A stretch of DNA of 64,000 nucleotides, from contig NZ_CP036172.1 in assembly GCF_017357525.1 (NCBI RefSeq), positions 1,338,561 to 1,402,560 of the forward strand, in the 5' to 3' direction. How positions within the stretch are numbered: position 1 is the first letter of the stretch; every line of letters begins with the position of its first letter. This document shows, in pieces, positions 9,216 through 19,497 of the stretch. The translations under genes and the position numbers were made by a program. Source of the DNA: Methanofollis aquaemaris (lineage in GTDB: Archaea; Halobacteriota; Methanomicrobia; Methanomicrobiales; Methanofollaceae). The notes under the pieces are model-generated. The model had not been told where the DNA came from and did no database searches. It was given only the letters and a program-made list of their open reading frames with translations.

Positions 9216-12200
9216 CTATTCAAGCCTGATCTTGGTGCTCTCCCCGCCGTTGATAGAAATCGGCTCGGAGGTATATTCATCGTCGAACAGCGTATCCGTG
9301 GATTCTGCCCGGATCCAGATATCATACTGACCCGCAGGGAGGCCGCGCACATCCAGGTCGGCCGTCTGCGCGCCGACTTCGGCGGCAGACCGCGGGGGCA
9401 TCGTCTTAAATGGCGTCCAGGTGTGCCGATCGTCAGTCGAGTACGAGAGCGTCTGGGTCACCGTCCCGGTCCCATTATACTCAAGGTTCCACTTCAGTTT
9501 GAGGAACTCAGTGACCGACCCGGTGCCGACCTGTTGAGGGGGGGAAATGTCAAGGTACGCATCCCCAAAGACCGGTTCAACACCCTCAGGACGGACCGAG
9601 ATGAAAGTATCGGGGAGGTTGAGTTGATCGGCACCGCCGTTGAAGGAGATGGTCGAACCAGGGCCGAAGACATTGATGTTGCCGTCGGTCTTCACCTTGA
9701 GACGGTACGTCGTCGTCCAGGTCTGGCCGAGTTTGACGGTCCCGACATCATAGTGGAGGGACTGGTCGTCCTGCCAGTCGGCGGTCTGGTCCTCGGTGTG
9801 CCGCGGGACCACCACGTACCTGCCCGACTCGTTCTCGACCCAACTCTCGATGACCGTCGAGATGCCGTCCTCGTAGATGTACTCGAAGACGTCCTCGCCA
9901 GGCACCGAGATCCCGTTCACCTCGACATTCTCGAAGGAGAGGTCGATGGCGGTGTCGACGCCCGCCTCGGTCTTGAGTTCTCCGGCGATACGTGTGTAGA
10001 TCCCGGCGAGTTCGTCGCCACCAGGAGCGTGTTCATAGAACCCACCGGTCAACGAGGCCAACTCCTCCATCGTGCTGGTGACTGTCTGACCCGGGCTGTA
10101 GGCGAATGTGATGGGGTAGACTTTTATGCCGTTGTCCAGAGCAAAGCGACCCATATTCTGGTTTGTATCCTCGCCATCCGAACAGGTCCAGTAAGGATAG
10201 GTATACCACCGTCTATCCCAGTACGAATAAACCCGTTTTTCATGAGACTCCAGCGTTCCACCAAGACCGTCATAGTACCGGTAATTGTTAGACTCCAGTT
10301 CACTGCCTGAGAAGCGATAAGCCACATTGTACGGGTCTTTCCATCCTGTCCCGTGAGCGAGTGGACTGCCATCATAGTTCCAGTCGCCGTCGGTCATGAC
10401 AATCACCGCCTTGACCGCATCGTCCCGCCCCTGCTCCTGGAGAAGCCTGACAGCCTCGTAGATCCCCCGGCGCAGTTGCGTCGCACCGTCTGCTCTAAGG
10501 ATATTCAACCTACTCTTAACATCAGATAAATCATCGGTCAGGCCTTTGTCAAGGGTCGTTGATGAGGAAAAGGAGACAAGCCCCACCCGGTCGCGGACCG
10601 GATTCATGGAGTCGATAAAGGTTGAGGCGGCATATTTTGCACTGACCAACCTGACCTGTCCGGAACTGTCTGTTTGCCGCATGCTCCCCGACCTATCGAT
10701 GACCAGCACCACATCGATCGGCTCAGGCTGGAGCGCCCACCCGTCGCCCTTAAGAGCGAGGTTCACATCGATCGTCTCGTTCACCTCAACCTGCCCGCTC
10801 TCAGGCTCCACCCAGGCGGAGACCGAGAGGTAGGGGAAATTCACCCAGCGGAGCGTGATCTCCCTGGTGACGTCGCCCCATGTCGCAGAGACCACACCGG
10901 TCCCGGTGGCGGCCGAAGAGTAGTTCAGGTCGTTCCGGTCGGTGGTGAAGCCTCCGGGCCTGAAGGACACGGTGGCGTACCCGTTCTCATCGGTTGTGGC
11001 AACACCCTCCAGAAGAGCGGGCGCGTCCGTCACTGTGTACGATCCCGTCTCGACCGTGCCGAGCGAGAAGGTGACCGTCTCATTCGGGACCGGGTTGCCT
11101 TTCACGTCGATCACCTTGGCCCGCACCTCAGTGACACTCTCGGCGTTCACGTCATAACTCGGCATCGTCTGGGGGTTGGCAGTGAGGAGCATATCCACCG
11201 GGTCGGTGTGGACAAACTCCACCACCACCGTGCAGGAGACCGCAGGGTCTTCCACCGAGACGGCGGTGATCGTCACGAGCCCGGTCACGTCCCTGGGTCC
11301 GAAGGTGACCTGGGCCAGGCCGGCCGAGTTGGAGGTGGCGTTCGCCTCGGTCCCCACGTTTGAGGTGATCCGCACCGTCTGGCTCCCGGCCGGGTTGCCG
11401 TATTGGTCCTTCATCGTATAGGTGATCGTGAACCGACTCTCCCCATCGGCAGGGACATAAGGTGGACTGCCACCCGGACTGACCGAGGCGGTGATCGAAC
11501 TGGGGGCCCCGTCTCCGATCCCGTAAAACGTCAGGTAGAGGTCTGCCACCGGGTCGGGAAGGTCGACAAAGACGATGTTCTCCCCCGCGGTGCGGGCGGC
11601 CCTGAGTTCTGCCCGGACCATCCCGTCAGAACCCACCGGCAGGACCACTTCGTCGCGATACTCGCTGCCATCGAAGAACCCGGCGGTCCCGTCCGGCGAT
11701 CCGACGGCGAACATGAAGGACTCTGCACTCCTGCGGGCGTCGACCAGGTTGCCATACCGGTCTTCCAGGGAGAAGACGATCTCGGTCGTGGTGTCGACGC
11801 TCACCCTGCTCTCATAGTCGAGAGACTTCAACCGGTACGGCGCCGCATGGTCGATCTGCTGCTCGCAGGTGCCGGAGACCTCACCACCCTCATACTCGAC
11901 CGCCGCGGCGATCAGGACCGTGCCGCTCGCGGTCCCCGGCGTGAAGGTGACCGTCGCTGTCCCGTCAGGGCCGGTCGTGGCTGTGACAGGCGAGAACGCA
12001 TCCATGGCGGCGTCACAGGAGAAGGTGACGCTCATCCCGGAGAGCGGACTGCCGCCTGCATCGGTCACGGTGGCGGTCACGCCGGTCCCGTTGTCGCTGC
12101 CCGCAACGAGCCACTCGTCGGCGGACGCGACGACGACCTGGGGAGCCTCCGCGGCCATGGCCCCCGTACAGAGGAGGAGAAGCCCCACCAGGAATGTCCA

Positions 12201-12218
12201 GTATTGTATTTGACCCAT
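9216..12218 (-). CDS. Secreted Ig-like/VWA-domain surface protein (paralogue 2)
   Basis: The 1000-residue product starts at MGQIQYWTFLVG; the ATG at 12218 is preceded by AGGA at good spacing, whereas the longer frame has no ribosome-binding site. A signal peptide (to about ...GAMAAEA) is followed by Ig-like domains of Big_1 type, a VWA domain with DRSGSM at about residue 506-511 and MTDGDW, and a beta-rich tail ending TKIRLE. It aligns in domain order with paralogue 1, sharing WLVAG, EQQIDHAAPYRL, TAGENIVF and GDGWALQ. No C-terminal membrane anchor is visible. The TATA-like TATATAAAG near 12253-12262 would give a leader of about 12 nt. Probable extracellular structural or adhesive protein. 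Confidence 0.85.
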   Translation of the reverse strand: MGQIQYWTFLVGLLLLCTGAMAAEAPQVVVASADEWLVAGSDNGTGVTATVTDAGGSPLSGMSVTFSCDAAMDAFSPVTATTGPDGTATVTFTPGTASGTVLIAAAVEYEGGEVSGTCEQQIDHAAPYRLKSLDYESRVSVDTTTEIVFSLEDRYGNLVDARRSAESFMFAVGSPDGTAGFFDGSEYRDEVVLPVGSDGMVRAELRAARTAGENIVFVDLPDPVADLYLTFYGIGDGAPSSITASVSPGGSPPYVPADGESRFTITYTMKDQYGNPAGSQTVRITSNVGTEANATSNSAGLAQVTFGPRDVTGLVTITAVSVEDPAVSCTVVVEFVHTDPVDMLLTANPQTMPSYDVNAESVTEVRAKVIDVKGNPVPNETVTFSLGTVETGSYTVTDAPALLEGVATTDENGYATVSFRPGGFTTDRNDLNYSSAATGTGVVSATWGDVTREITLRWVNFPYLSVSAWVEPESGQVEVNETIDVNLALKGDGWALQPEPIDVVLVIDRSGSMRQTDSSGQVRLVSAKYAASTFIDSMNPVRDRVGLVSFSSSTTLDKGLTDDLSDVKSRLNILRADGATQLRRGIYEAVRLLQEQGRDDAVKAVIVMTDGDWNYDGSPLAHGTGWKDPYNVAYRFSGSELESNNYRYYDGLGGTLESHEKRVYSYWDRRWYTYPYWTCSDGEDTNQNMGRFALDNGIKVYPITFAYSPGQTVTSTMEELASLTGGFYEHAPGGDELAGIYTRIAGELKTEAGVDTAIDLSFENVEVNGISVPGEDVFEYIYEDGISTVIESWVENESGRYVVVPRHTEDQTADWQDDQSLHYDVGTVKLGQTWTTTYRLKVKTDGNINVFGPGSTISFNGGADQLNLPDTFISVRPEGVEPVFGDAYLDISPPQQVGTGSVTEFLKLKWNLEYNGTGTVTQTLSYSTDDRHTWTPFKTMPPRSAAEVGAQTADLDVRGLPAGQYDIWIRAESTDTLFDDEYTSEPISINGGESTKIRLE

Positions 12219-12404
12219 AATCTTCCTCAAGGTACGTACACTTTCAGCCCCGCCATATAAAGGCATTCTTTTTATAAATTCAAATTTAAAGCGACATTTT
12301 AGAGAATAAATTAAAATTATTCTTTAGAATAGATCTCAAGAATAAAAGACAGAAGATCAAAATAGAACACTATTATATAGAGTATCGAAAAAAAGAGGAG
12401 ATGA

Positions 12405-13835
12405 TCAGAACTGCCGACGCTTCGGCGGAGCCCGGCGACCAGGCTTGCGACGGTTCGGGATCTCGACCCGACCGGTGGCAACCGCTCCGGCGATGCCAAC
12501 CACCACCACGACCACGATCAGGAGGAGAGCGATGACTCCCATCGGCAGACCCTGGGGCTCAAGAGTCAGGACCACCGACTCACCCGACGAACCGGCCTTC
12601 ACCGCCGTTTCCAGCACGGCCTGATGATAACCGTCCATCGTGCCGGTGATATTGTACGTCCCCGGCGCAAGGTCCAGCGAGACCATGCCAGCAGAGGAAG
12701 TACTGCCCGCCGCAGCACCGTTCACGCAGATCTTTACCTCGCCGACCGGTTCGTGGGAGGGGTTCTCGACGAGCACCGAGACCGGAACCTTCGCACAAGC
12801 CAGTTCGAAGACCAGATCAGAGGTTGTCTCTCCAGTCTTGCGGTTCTCTTTCTGACCGACATATCCTGGAGCGCTCACTTCGAAGGCATGGGTGCCGGTG
12901 ACGACCGCATCAAGGCCAAGTCTTCCGAAGGCGTCGGTGGTGCCCGCATCCTTCCCGTCGACCAGCACCTTCGCCCCTGAAATCGGCTTTTTCTCCGTGT
13001 CAAAGACCAAGACAAAGAGTGAAGCGGTGGACTTCGTGAGGAGGATATTCTCAATCACAGCATTCTCGCCCAGGTAGACTTCCTTGGTGTACGTGAGGTA
13101 CGAAGGGTGGGCCACCTCGACATCATAGTAACCGTCACCGTCAAGGACCACGGTCACCACCCCGTTGCCGTCGGTCGTGCCCGCACCCTTCCCGTCGACC
13201 TTCACCGCAGCGCCCTCGATCGGGGAGTTGCTCCTGGCGTCCATCACCTTGAAGGCGAACTGGCCCTCGGGATAGAGCCAGTACTGGACACTCTGGGTGT
13301 CGCTGTCCACCTCGATCTCACGGGTGATCTCCGCATAGTCGTCGGCACTGATCTCGACCGAGTACTCTTCTCCGTCTTCGAGATCAAAGGACGCACACCC
13401 CGATGAGTCGGTCCGTTCATAGTCGTCGAAGGTGGTTGAGATACCGGTGATGTCCACCCTTGCATCCCTGATCGGTTGGACAGTCCCGGCGTCGTATACC
13501 GAGACCTTAAAGTCCACGGTGCCCGAGTCCATCCGCACGACGACCGTACGCTCTTTTGCATCGATACGGTCGTCCCAGTCCTCGTATCCAGACTTTGTCA
13601 CCTTGAGGGTGTAGCGACTGTTGCCGTCGTACTCATATGAGAACTCGCCGTCAGAGTCGGTCTTGCCCTCATAATGGTTGTCGATATAGACCGACGCACC
13701 CTTGATGTATGACCCGTCTTCTGCATCCTTTACGGTGATATCGACGTCGACAGCCTGCACCGCACTGCAGATCAGTGCAATGGCCACGACCCCGAGTATG
13801 AGATAGGTGAATGTCGACCCCATCTTACTGTCCAT
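12405..13835 (-). CDS. Membrane-anchored surface protein with five carboxypeptidase-regulatory-like repeats
   Basis: The start ATG at 13835 is chosen because GAGGTG lies 9 nt upstream; an in-frame GTG 12 nt earlier overlaps that site. A signal peptide ends near VQAVD. Five beta-sandwich repeats follow, each of the type GAxVxVDGKxAGTTDxxGxxxL (CarboxypepD_reg/PEGA-like), with copies beginning near [34 protein letters not shown] and VPVSVLVEN. The protein ends in one transmembrane helix ([20 protein letters not shown]) and a basic cytoplasmic tail. It overlaps the AMP phosphorylase gene by 11 nt, so the two are cotranscribed, although no functional link is obvious. A display or adhesion role at the cell surface is inference. 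Confidence 0.8.
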   Translation of the reverse strand: MDSKMGSTFTYLILGVVAIALICSAVQAVDVDITVKDAEDGSYIKGASVYIDNHYEGKTDSDGEFSYEYDGNSRYTLKVTKSGYEDWDDRIDAKERTVVVRMDSGTVDFKVSVYDAGTVQPIRDARVDITGISTTFDDYERTDSSGCASFDLEDGEEYSVEISADDYAEITREIEVDSDTQSVQYWLYPEGQFAFKVMDARSNSPIEGAAVKVDGKGAGTTDGNGVVTVVLDGDGYYDVEVAHPSYLTYTKEVYLGENAVIENILLTKSTASLFVLVFDTEKKPISGAKVLVDGKDAGTTDAFGRLGLDAVVTGTHAFEVSAPGYVGQKENRKTGETTSDLVFELACAKVPVSVLVENPSHEPVGEVKICVNGAAAGSTSSAGMVSLDLAPGTYNITGTMDGYHQAVLETAVKAGSSGESVVLTLEPQGLPMGVIALLLIVVVVVVGIAGAVATGRVEIPNRRKPGRRAPPKRRQF

Positions 13836-15375
13836 ACTGTTGTCCACCTCGTGTTGTCCAGTGCCGACCCGGCACGCGGTCGAGAAGCATCCCCTCGACG
13901 ACGACCGGCATCAGGCGACGTCCTTCTTCGAGCGCCTTCTGGAGGCGCCACTTTCGATCTGCATAGACCGTGATGATCGGTTCGCCGGCCTGCACGCGCG
14001 TCCCCTTCTTGGCATGGATGCAGACCCCCGCACCCTGGTCCTGGGGGGCGCCGGCAGCCCTGGCCAGGCTGATCAGCGCCTTGTTGTTCAGTTCGATCAC
14101 GTATCCAGTGGTGGGGGCCTTTACCACATACTGGTACGTGCCAGGAACTATATCAGCTGCGGTCACCGCCGGGTTTCCGCCCTGGACCTCGATGATCTCC
14201 TTCATCTTGGCAAGGGCCTTGCCCGAGGCGAGGATCTCCTGCGCGAGGGTGTAGCCCTGGCCCGGCGCCGCCTTCCCCGCCATCTCAAGAATGATCCCGG
14301 CGATGGAGAGGCTCTTCTGGATGAGAGAGTTCGGTTCGGTCGCTCCTTCCAGGACAGAGAGAGCCTCCTGCACCTCGATCTTCGGGCCGATGGTGCGCCC
14401 GACGAGGGACTCGCCGTAGGTGAGGGCGCATTCCACCTGCATCCCGAGTCGTTCGCCGAGTTCGATGAACTCGCGGGAGAGGCGGCGCCCCTCTTCCACC
14501 GTCGGCACCTTGGTCTGCGCCCCGACCGGAACGTCGATCGCCACCAGGTTTGCCCCGACGGCGTACTTCTTGGCCATCACCGAGGCGAGCATCTGGCCCC
14601 TGGCGTCGATCTTGAAGGGGTATTCGACGGTGATGAACCGGTCGTCTGCCGGGGCGATGTTCGTCGCCCCGCCCCAGACGATCACCGCACCCACCTTCTC
14701 GGTCATCTGCTGCACCTGGGTGGCGGTGAACTCCACCGGGGCGAGCACCTCCATCAGGTCGGCGGTGCCGGCGGCGCCGGTGATCGCCCGCGAACTGGTC
14801 TTGGGGATCTTCAGTCCGGCGGCGGCGACGATCGGGACAACCAGCAGGGAGATCTTGTTGCCCGGCACCCCGCCGATGGAGTGTTTGTCCACGATCGGAT
14901 ACGAAGGAAAGCGGAGCTGGTCGCCGGTGTCCACCATCGCCCTGGTGAGGTATTCCACCTCGTCCATGTCGAGGGGGTTGGTGTAGGTGGAGACGATGTA
15001 CGCGGTGAGTTCGCTGGGGGAGAGGTCGTCGGCGACGACGTCCCTGATGATCGCATAGGTCTCCTCCTGGTTCAGCCGCTGGCCGTCCATCTTCTTCTTG
15101 ATGTAGGCGAGGCTTGCCGGACGGTCGGCGGCCCGCACCTCCACCTCGGCGCCGTCGAGGACGTCGACCCGCACCTGGGTCGGGCGGTAAACCCCGATCG
15201 TGCCGGGCCCGATGATCGAGGCGGTGGTGTCGACGAAGGCCGAGACCGTCTCGCCGGTGGCCAGGCTCTTCACCTCCACGCGGTCACCGTCCCGCACGCT
15301 GATCTCCCGGGCGTCGGCGGCGTTCAGGAGGACGCCACGGTTCCCGATATCGATCAGCCTGGTCGTGAGTTTCAT
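13825..15375 (-). CDS. deoA: AMP phosphorylase
   Basis: This 516-residue protein matches the archaeal AMP phosphorylase group of the thymidine phosphorylase family. An extra N-terminal domain of about 80 residues ([14 protein letters not shown]) precedes the glycosyltransferase fold with [17 protein letters not shown] and [20 protein letters not shown], and a C-terminal pyrimidine-phosphorylase domain ([12 protein letters not shown]... [16 protein letters not shown]). It releases the base from AMP with phosphate, giving ribose 1,5-bisphosphate. The next two enzymes of this route, the isomerase (43123) and Rubisco (44091), are also in the window. The ATG at 15375 lies just after a TATA-like AGAGAATATATC stretch on the minus strand. 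It is followed by the repeat-domain surface gene with an 11-nt overlap. Confidence 0.92.
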   Translation of the reverse strand: MKLTTRLIDIGNRGVLLNAADAREISVRDGDRVEVKSLATGETVSAFVDTTASIIGPGTIGVYRPTQVRVDVLDGAEVEVRAADRPASLAYIKKKMDGQRLNQEETYAIIRDVVADDLSPSELTAYIVSTYTNPLDMDEVEYLTRAMVDTGDQLRFPSYPIVDKHSIGGVPGNKISLLVVPIVAAAGLKIPKTSSRAITGAAGTADLMEVLAPVEFTATQVQQMTEKVGAVIVWGGATNIAPADDRFITVEYPFKIDARGQMLASVMAKKYAVGANLVAIDVPVGAQTKVPTVEEGRRLSREFIELGERLGMQVECALTYGESLVGRTIGPKIEVQEALSVLEGATEPNSLIQKSLSIAGIILEMAGKAAPGQGYTLAQEILASGKALAKMKEIIEVQGGNPAVTAADIVPGTYQYVVKAPTTGYVIELNNKALISLARAAGAPQDQGAGVCIHAKKGTRVQAGEPIITVYADRKWRLQKALEEGRRLMPVVVEGMLLDRVPGRHWTTRGGQQYGQ

Positions 15376-15504
15376 ACGTAGAGAATATATCTCCGGTCTC
15401 TAAAGGGTATCGGCCCTGTGTCCCCGGATCGGAGTCTGTTCACCCGGAGACCCGGTATGAAACGGTACTGAGAAGCGTGCAGAAAAAAAGGGGGTAGTTT
15501 AAGA

Positions 15505-18033
15505 TTAGTCCCTGCGCATGACCAGGAACGCAACCGCACCAAGGCCAATCAGGGCCACAAGGGCACCGAAACCAGGCGCTGCAGGCGTGGTGGTCTCTAC
15601 AGCAGTGGTCGTGGTCTCGACCGTGGTCACGGTCTCGGTCACGGTGGTCGTGGTCGGGGTCGTCGGAACCTTCTCGAGAACGTTGAAGGTAGCACTGGTG
15701 CTGACGTCAGCGTCCACGGACTCAACAGAAACAGAGTACTGGTCGGCCTTGAAGTCAGCTGCGTCGACTTCGTAGGACCACTTGTTGTAGTCGTCGCCAG
15801 CCTCAACGGTCACCTGACCGGAGTCGCCGGAGAAGCCAGATGCCTGGGTCTTCTCGGACGGACCGAAGGACGCACCGCTGACATCGACCTGCAGTTCGTC
15901 GCCAACAGCTAGGTTAGTGGTGCCGGTGATGGTGAACTTGGTGCCGATGGCCTGGTCGCCGATAGCATCGATGATGATACGTGCATCCTCGACCTGGAAG
16001 GAGACCTTGGCGTAGGTGTCGTCACAGTTCTGTGAGTTAAGGGCGTCGATCAGCGCGGTCGCAGCCTCGGAGGCAGGAAGCTTGCCGAGGTCGATAAGGC
16101 CGCCAGTGGCGTCGCGAATGACATAATCAGTCGGGTTATCGAGATCGGAATCAGCGACCTCCTTCGCAGTTGCCGGACGGACATTGAACACGCCGTCGGT
16201 CATCGGGTGCTGGATGACAAGGAAGTACTGCCCGGTGGTGAGTTCGTCGGTCTGGTCCCGCTCGAGGGTGAACTCGAAGGTGCCGTCGTCCTCAACGCTC
16301 TCGGTGCCGTCAATCATCCTGTAGTTCTTGCCGAAAACCCAGACATGGACATCGCTGGGCTTACCCTCAGCGACACCGGTCACCTTGAGCTCGTCGCCCC
16401 TGGCGACTCTGGACGCAACATCGTCAAGAGTCAGGAACGGCTTCTTCAGGTAGACGCCGATGGTCTGGTATTTGACGTCCTTCAGGTTCCTCTTGTCAAC
16501 AGGATTGTCAAGATCCCCTTTGGCGCTGACAGCGTAGACGGTGTAGGTACCAGATTCAAGGACGCTGCCCTTGATAGCAGAGGTGTCCCAGCGGTATTCC
16601 CACGTGTCGTCGGACTCAACAGAGCGCTCGACTTTCCCGTCAGCTTTGTATGCATCGATAGAGGTGTCGACGAGCGAAACGCCATTGTCCTTCCCGAGGT
16701 TCGGGCCGGTCATGAAGAGGTAGACGTTGTCGCTGTCGGTGTTGGTACCGGAGAGCTTGATCTCCTCACCGAGGTAGTAGGTGCCTGCGCCCTCGGCAGT
16801 GATGGTGACTTCACCCTCCTCGATCTTCACCTTGACATCGTCGTCCTTCGTGGCATCGTCAGGGTCGACGACCTTGAAAGTGAAGGACCTGTCCTTGGTG
16901 TCGCTGCTGGTGGTGAAACCAACAGTCCTCAGACCGCCTGAGGAGGTTTTGACAAGCGCATAGGTCTTGGGGGCACCGGTGTCGATCTTACCGTTCACTG
17001 TGGTAAGGGCACTCGCGTCCTTGCCCTCATAGGCAAACTTCATGTCTGCGTCGAAGGCCGGAAGACCACTGTCAGAGTACGTCACACCGATCTGACCCGG
17101 CTTAAGTGTCGGGTACTGCTCAGGCTCAAGGCCACTGACCTTTTCGATGTACAGGTAGTAGTTTGCCTTGGCCGCACCACGGATGGTTACGGTGAAATCG
17201 TTGTTCCTGACAACATTCTCCTTGTTGGCCTCAATAGCGAGGTCGACGGTGGAGATGGTGAAACTGGCCGCCTCAGAGTCCTTGGCGTAGTCGTCAAAGC
17301 CCTCCGGACCGGTCCAGGAAGCCACAATCTGGTAGGACTGGGAGGTGAGGTCGCTAAGGTAGAGACCGTTAGCCTCAACAGTTCCACTGTAATCAGTGGA
17401 GTTGCCAACATAGAGAACCTGCTGCGTTACGTCAACCCCAGAGAGTTCCTGGTTGAAACCGTCATGGGGAATCACGACGACTTCAGAGCCGTCCTTTCCA
17501 ATGAGCTTGATTTCGAAGTTGAAGTATCCATTGGGAGTTGCAGCAGCGCTGTATGTAGACCCGACCTTGCCGGTATCGACCTTGAAGAAGATCTTGTTGT
17601 CCTTGGTCACGGTCTTGCCGGCGACCGAGGATGACTTGTCACTAGCAAGGACAGGAGTGATCTTGAGTGTGGGCTTCTCGAAGTAGACTTTGGTATCGGT
17701 GACTTCAGTTCCGTTCTGGACGAAGTATGTGCCGTAGATATCGTCAGCGAAGTCTACACCCTGTAGTTCGTCAGTGATTTTGTCATTACTGACCCTAAAG
17801 GATTTTTTCTGACCTTTTGATTTGTCATCTTCGTTGTACTTTACCAGACGGTTCATAGATCCACCAACTGCCGCGTTAACCTTAGAGAAGTTGAGGTCAG
17901 TTGGATTCTCATTTGCAAAGAAGGTGTCATCGACGTCGATCATCCTATCCTCAGCGCTTGCCGGCATGACCAGCAGGGCAGCTGCGACGAGGAAGACAGC
18001 GGCGAACACCATCATCTTTGACGTACTCTTCAT
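15505..18033 (-). CDS. Major S-layer protein with PGF-CTERM anchor
   Basis: The ATG at 18033 is fixed by a perfect ribosome-binding site AAGGAGG 6 nt upstream; upstream in-frame sequence is untranslated leader. The 842-residue precursor has a signal peptide (MKSTSKMMVF... ending PASA), a long beta-rich acidic ectodomain, a Thr-rich linker of TTT/VETTT repeats (about 785-815) and a tripartite tail PGFGALVALIGLGAVAFLVMRRD. This tail is the PGF-CTERM signal processed by archaeosortase A in archaea that have it, which replaces the helix by a lipid anchor. The Thr-rich stretch is a likely O-glycosylation zone. The precursor probably forms the paracrystalline cell wall. No archaeosortase gene lies in the window. 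A T-free AAAAAAAGGGGG end follows the stop. Confidence 0.9.
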   Translation of the reverse strand: MKSTSKMMVFAAVFLVAAALLVMPASAEDRMIDVDDTFFANENPTDLNFSKVNAAVGGSMNRLVKYNEDDKSKGQKKSFRVSNDKITDELQGVDFADDIYGTYFVQNGTEVTDTKVYFEKPTLKITPVLASDKSSSVAGKTVTKDNKIFFKVDTGKVGSTYSAAATPNGYFNFEIKLIGKDGSEVVVIPHDGFNQELSGVDVTQQVLYVGNSTDYSGTVEANGLYLSDLTSQSYQIVASWTGPEGFDDYAKDSEAASFTISTVDLAIEANKENVVRNNDFTVTIRGAAKANYYLYIEKVSGLEPEQYPTLKPGQIGVTYSDSGLPAFDADMKFAYEGKDASALTTVNGKIDTGAPKTYALVKTSSGGLRTVGFTTSSDTKDRSFTFKVVDPDDATKDDDVKVKIEEGEVTITAEGAGTYYLGEEIKLSGTNTDSDNVYLFMTGPNLGKDNGVSLVDTSIDAYKADGKVERSVESDDTWEYRWDTSAIKGSVLESGTYTVYAVSAKGDLDNPVDKRNLKDVKYQTIGVYLKKPFLTLDDVASRVARGDELKVTGVAEGKPSDVHVWVFGKNYRMIDGTESVEDDGTFEFTLERDQTDELTTGQYFLVIQHPMTDGVFNVRPATAKEVADSDLDNPTDYVIRDATGGLIDLGKLPASEAATALIDALNSQNCDDTYAKVSFQVEDARIIIDAIGDQAIGTKFTITGTTNLAVGDELQVDVSGASFGPSEKTQASGFSGDSGQVTVEAGDDYNKWSYEVDAADFKADQYSVSVESVDADVSTSATFNVLEKVPTTPTTTTVTETVTTVETTTTAVETTTPAAPGFGALVALIGLGAVAFLVMRRD

Positions 18034-18124
18034 GCAATTCCTCCTTAATGTGAAACGTGGTGAGCGCGATGAACGTACTTCGACAGGTGTCGAATTCTGG
18101 TTCACCATGCCCAATACTCCGATT

Positions 18125-18175
18125 GCCGGAATATACGACATTATTAGGGTAACACTTAATATATCCTTTGTGGTC
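18125..18175 (-). promoter_or_regulatory. S-layer gene promoter and long leader
   Basis: Read on the minus strand, an AAAGG element followed by TATATTAAG is centred near 18160, typical of BRE plus TATA. A start about 25 nt downstream would give an untranslated leader of about 100 nt that ends in the strong AAGGAGG site. Long leaders with strong ribosome-binding sites fit very highly expressed S-layer genes. A second TATA-like GTATATTCC is near 18134. Confidence 0.55.
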
Positions 18176-18691
18176 GAGCCCGCAGGATGACGGCCGTCAG
18201 ACGGCGCAGGATTGCTCAAATTCGAATTTATCCGAGGATTTAAGGATTTCAGAGCGACAACACCGTGCCCCCCGGCGGCGTGCCGGGCATGACCGGAGGG
18301 GAGAGGAAGAGGAGGAATGGATGACATATCCCCAGCCCCCCGGGAGACGGTGGGCGTGATCAGGGCCACCACCCCGCGGTGAGAGAGCGCACCAACCAGA
18401 AGTGAATACAGTGCTCCACAAGACCTAAGACCAGGGAGGGGAGGGGGGCCAGAGAGAACCCACCTTCGCCGAACCAATAACAAGTCCACGCTTGCCGAAC
18501 CTCCATGTCGACACATCCCTCCGTGGTGCTGAATCTGTTTCGAGGTACGGCAACCATACCGAAGTGTCACAACTCAGGACAAGAGCCGCGGCCCACGCCG
18601 ATCAGTTCTGTGAGAGAGATCAGTCCCGAATCTTCTGCGGGGTGCAGAACCGGAGGGGAGTTTGAAAAGCGCGGGGTGGTTCGAGGGGTTG

Positions 18692-18745
18692 GTTGCCCCC
18701 CTGCCCACCTTCATCATGGGAGGTTCCCCCCAGCGCGAGAGAGCA
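18692..18745 (+). repeat. Possible diverged copy of the dispersed repeat (B)
   Basis: CCTGCCCACCTTCATCATGGG followed by GGTTCCCCCCAGCGCGAGAG resembles the core of the family (CTATCTTCAC...GGGGTCC...GCGCGAGA). The match is short and GC-rich, so it is uncertain. Confidence 0.4.
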
Positions 18746-19137
18746 TTCGTCCTTCTGGTGGGGCGCCCCCCGGGTCGATTTTGCATCTACCATCGGGCGG
18801 GATGTTGTGGATCTGCGAGACAACCTGGAGCACCTTCTTGGCCTCAAAGTTGACCCCGTTCTGAAAGAGGGATCCGCCAGCGCGGGAACCTCATCATCTG
18901 TTTCCAGAGATGTCGTCAATGTTTGAGATACGAGATTGAAAAGATACGCTGCGTGCTGGAGCGCCACGAGAGCGAATGACCCCTGCGACCATTCAGGAGA
19001 CGGCGACCCGCCGGCGCGAGAGAGCAGGGTAACATCCCTCCTCCCTCCGTTGGGGGGCGGCCCGCGGATCACCCGCACCGTTCCCTCACCTCGAGTGGTC
19101 TCACGCCTTCCCTCATCATCCGCATCGATGCGCTGCC

Positions 19138-19497
19138 CCCGGACCATTCTTTCAGCAGACCCCCCTGTTTTTCAGCGATCTTCAGCAGGTTTCAGCATGT
19201 GCTGCCATTCAACGGGCGACGAAGCATGGTTTGATCACTATTTTCTCCATCATACGATGAGATCACAGGATCATTTCAGCATCCCGGGGTTCGCACGCAC
19301 ACACTCCTCCGGACAGCGAGGAACCGGTGATGCCGTGTGGGGGGGTGTTTTGCTGTACTTTAGTATTGAGAGAGAGATCTATCTCTCTCTCAATACTGGT
19401 ACAGTGGAATTCAGCGCTTTTCCTGGCCCTTTGATCATGACAGCACCTGCTGAAAATCTGCTGAAAACCTGCTGAAATGCTGAAAGAATGGTCCGGG
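19138..19497. mobile_element. 360-bp element with 20-bp terminal inverted repeats and subterminal iterons
   Basis: CCCGGACCATTCTTTCAGCA at 19138-19157 is the exact reverse complement of 19478-19497. Inside each end are further copies of a CCTGCTGAAAA-type iteron: three direct 10-11-bp units at 19446-19477 on the right, and TTTTTCAGCG, CTTCAGCAGG and TTTCAGCA on the left, so the inverted symmetry continues imperfectly for about 55 bp. A long palindrome sits in the middle. There is no gene inside. It could be a non-autonomous transposable element, a replication or partition site, or a structured RNA. No target-site duplication is evident. Confidence 0.65.
19353..19404. repeat. Long palindrome (17-bp perfect arms, extended by 6 bp)
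   Basis: The arm AGTATTGAGAGAGAGAT at 19362-19378 is followed by CT and its exact reverse complement at 19381-19397. Outside these, CTGTAC (19353-19358) pairs with GTACAG (19399-19404). Together 23 bp can pair with a 2-base centre. It lies near the middle of the inverted-repeat element. Confidence 0.9.

Noticed and set aside
18034-18570. N-terminal extension of the S-layer frame
   Set aside because: The signal peptide and a perfect AAGGAGG site fix the start at 18033; the extension translates the untranslated leader and promoter.
18620-19475. Several open frames of 100-180 codons in the 2-kb spacer
   Set aside because: They are Pro/Arg/Ser-rich, cross the inverted-repeat element and dispersed repeats, and have neither ribosome-binding sites nor family patterns.
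19446-19486. Possible CRISPR-like direct repeats
   Set aside because: The 10-11-bp units are adjacent, without spacers, and far too short for CRISPR repeats; they are better described as iterons.
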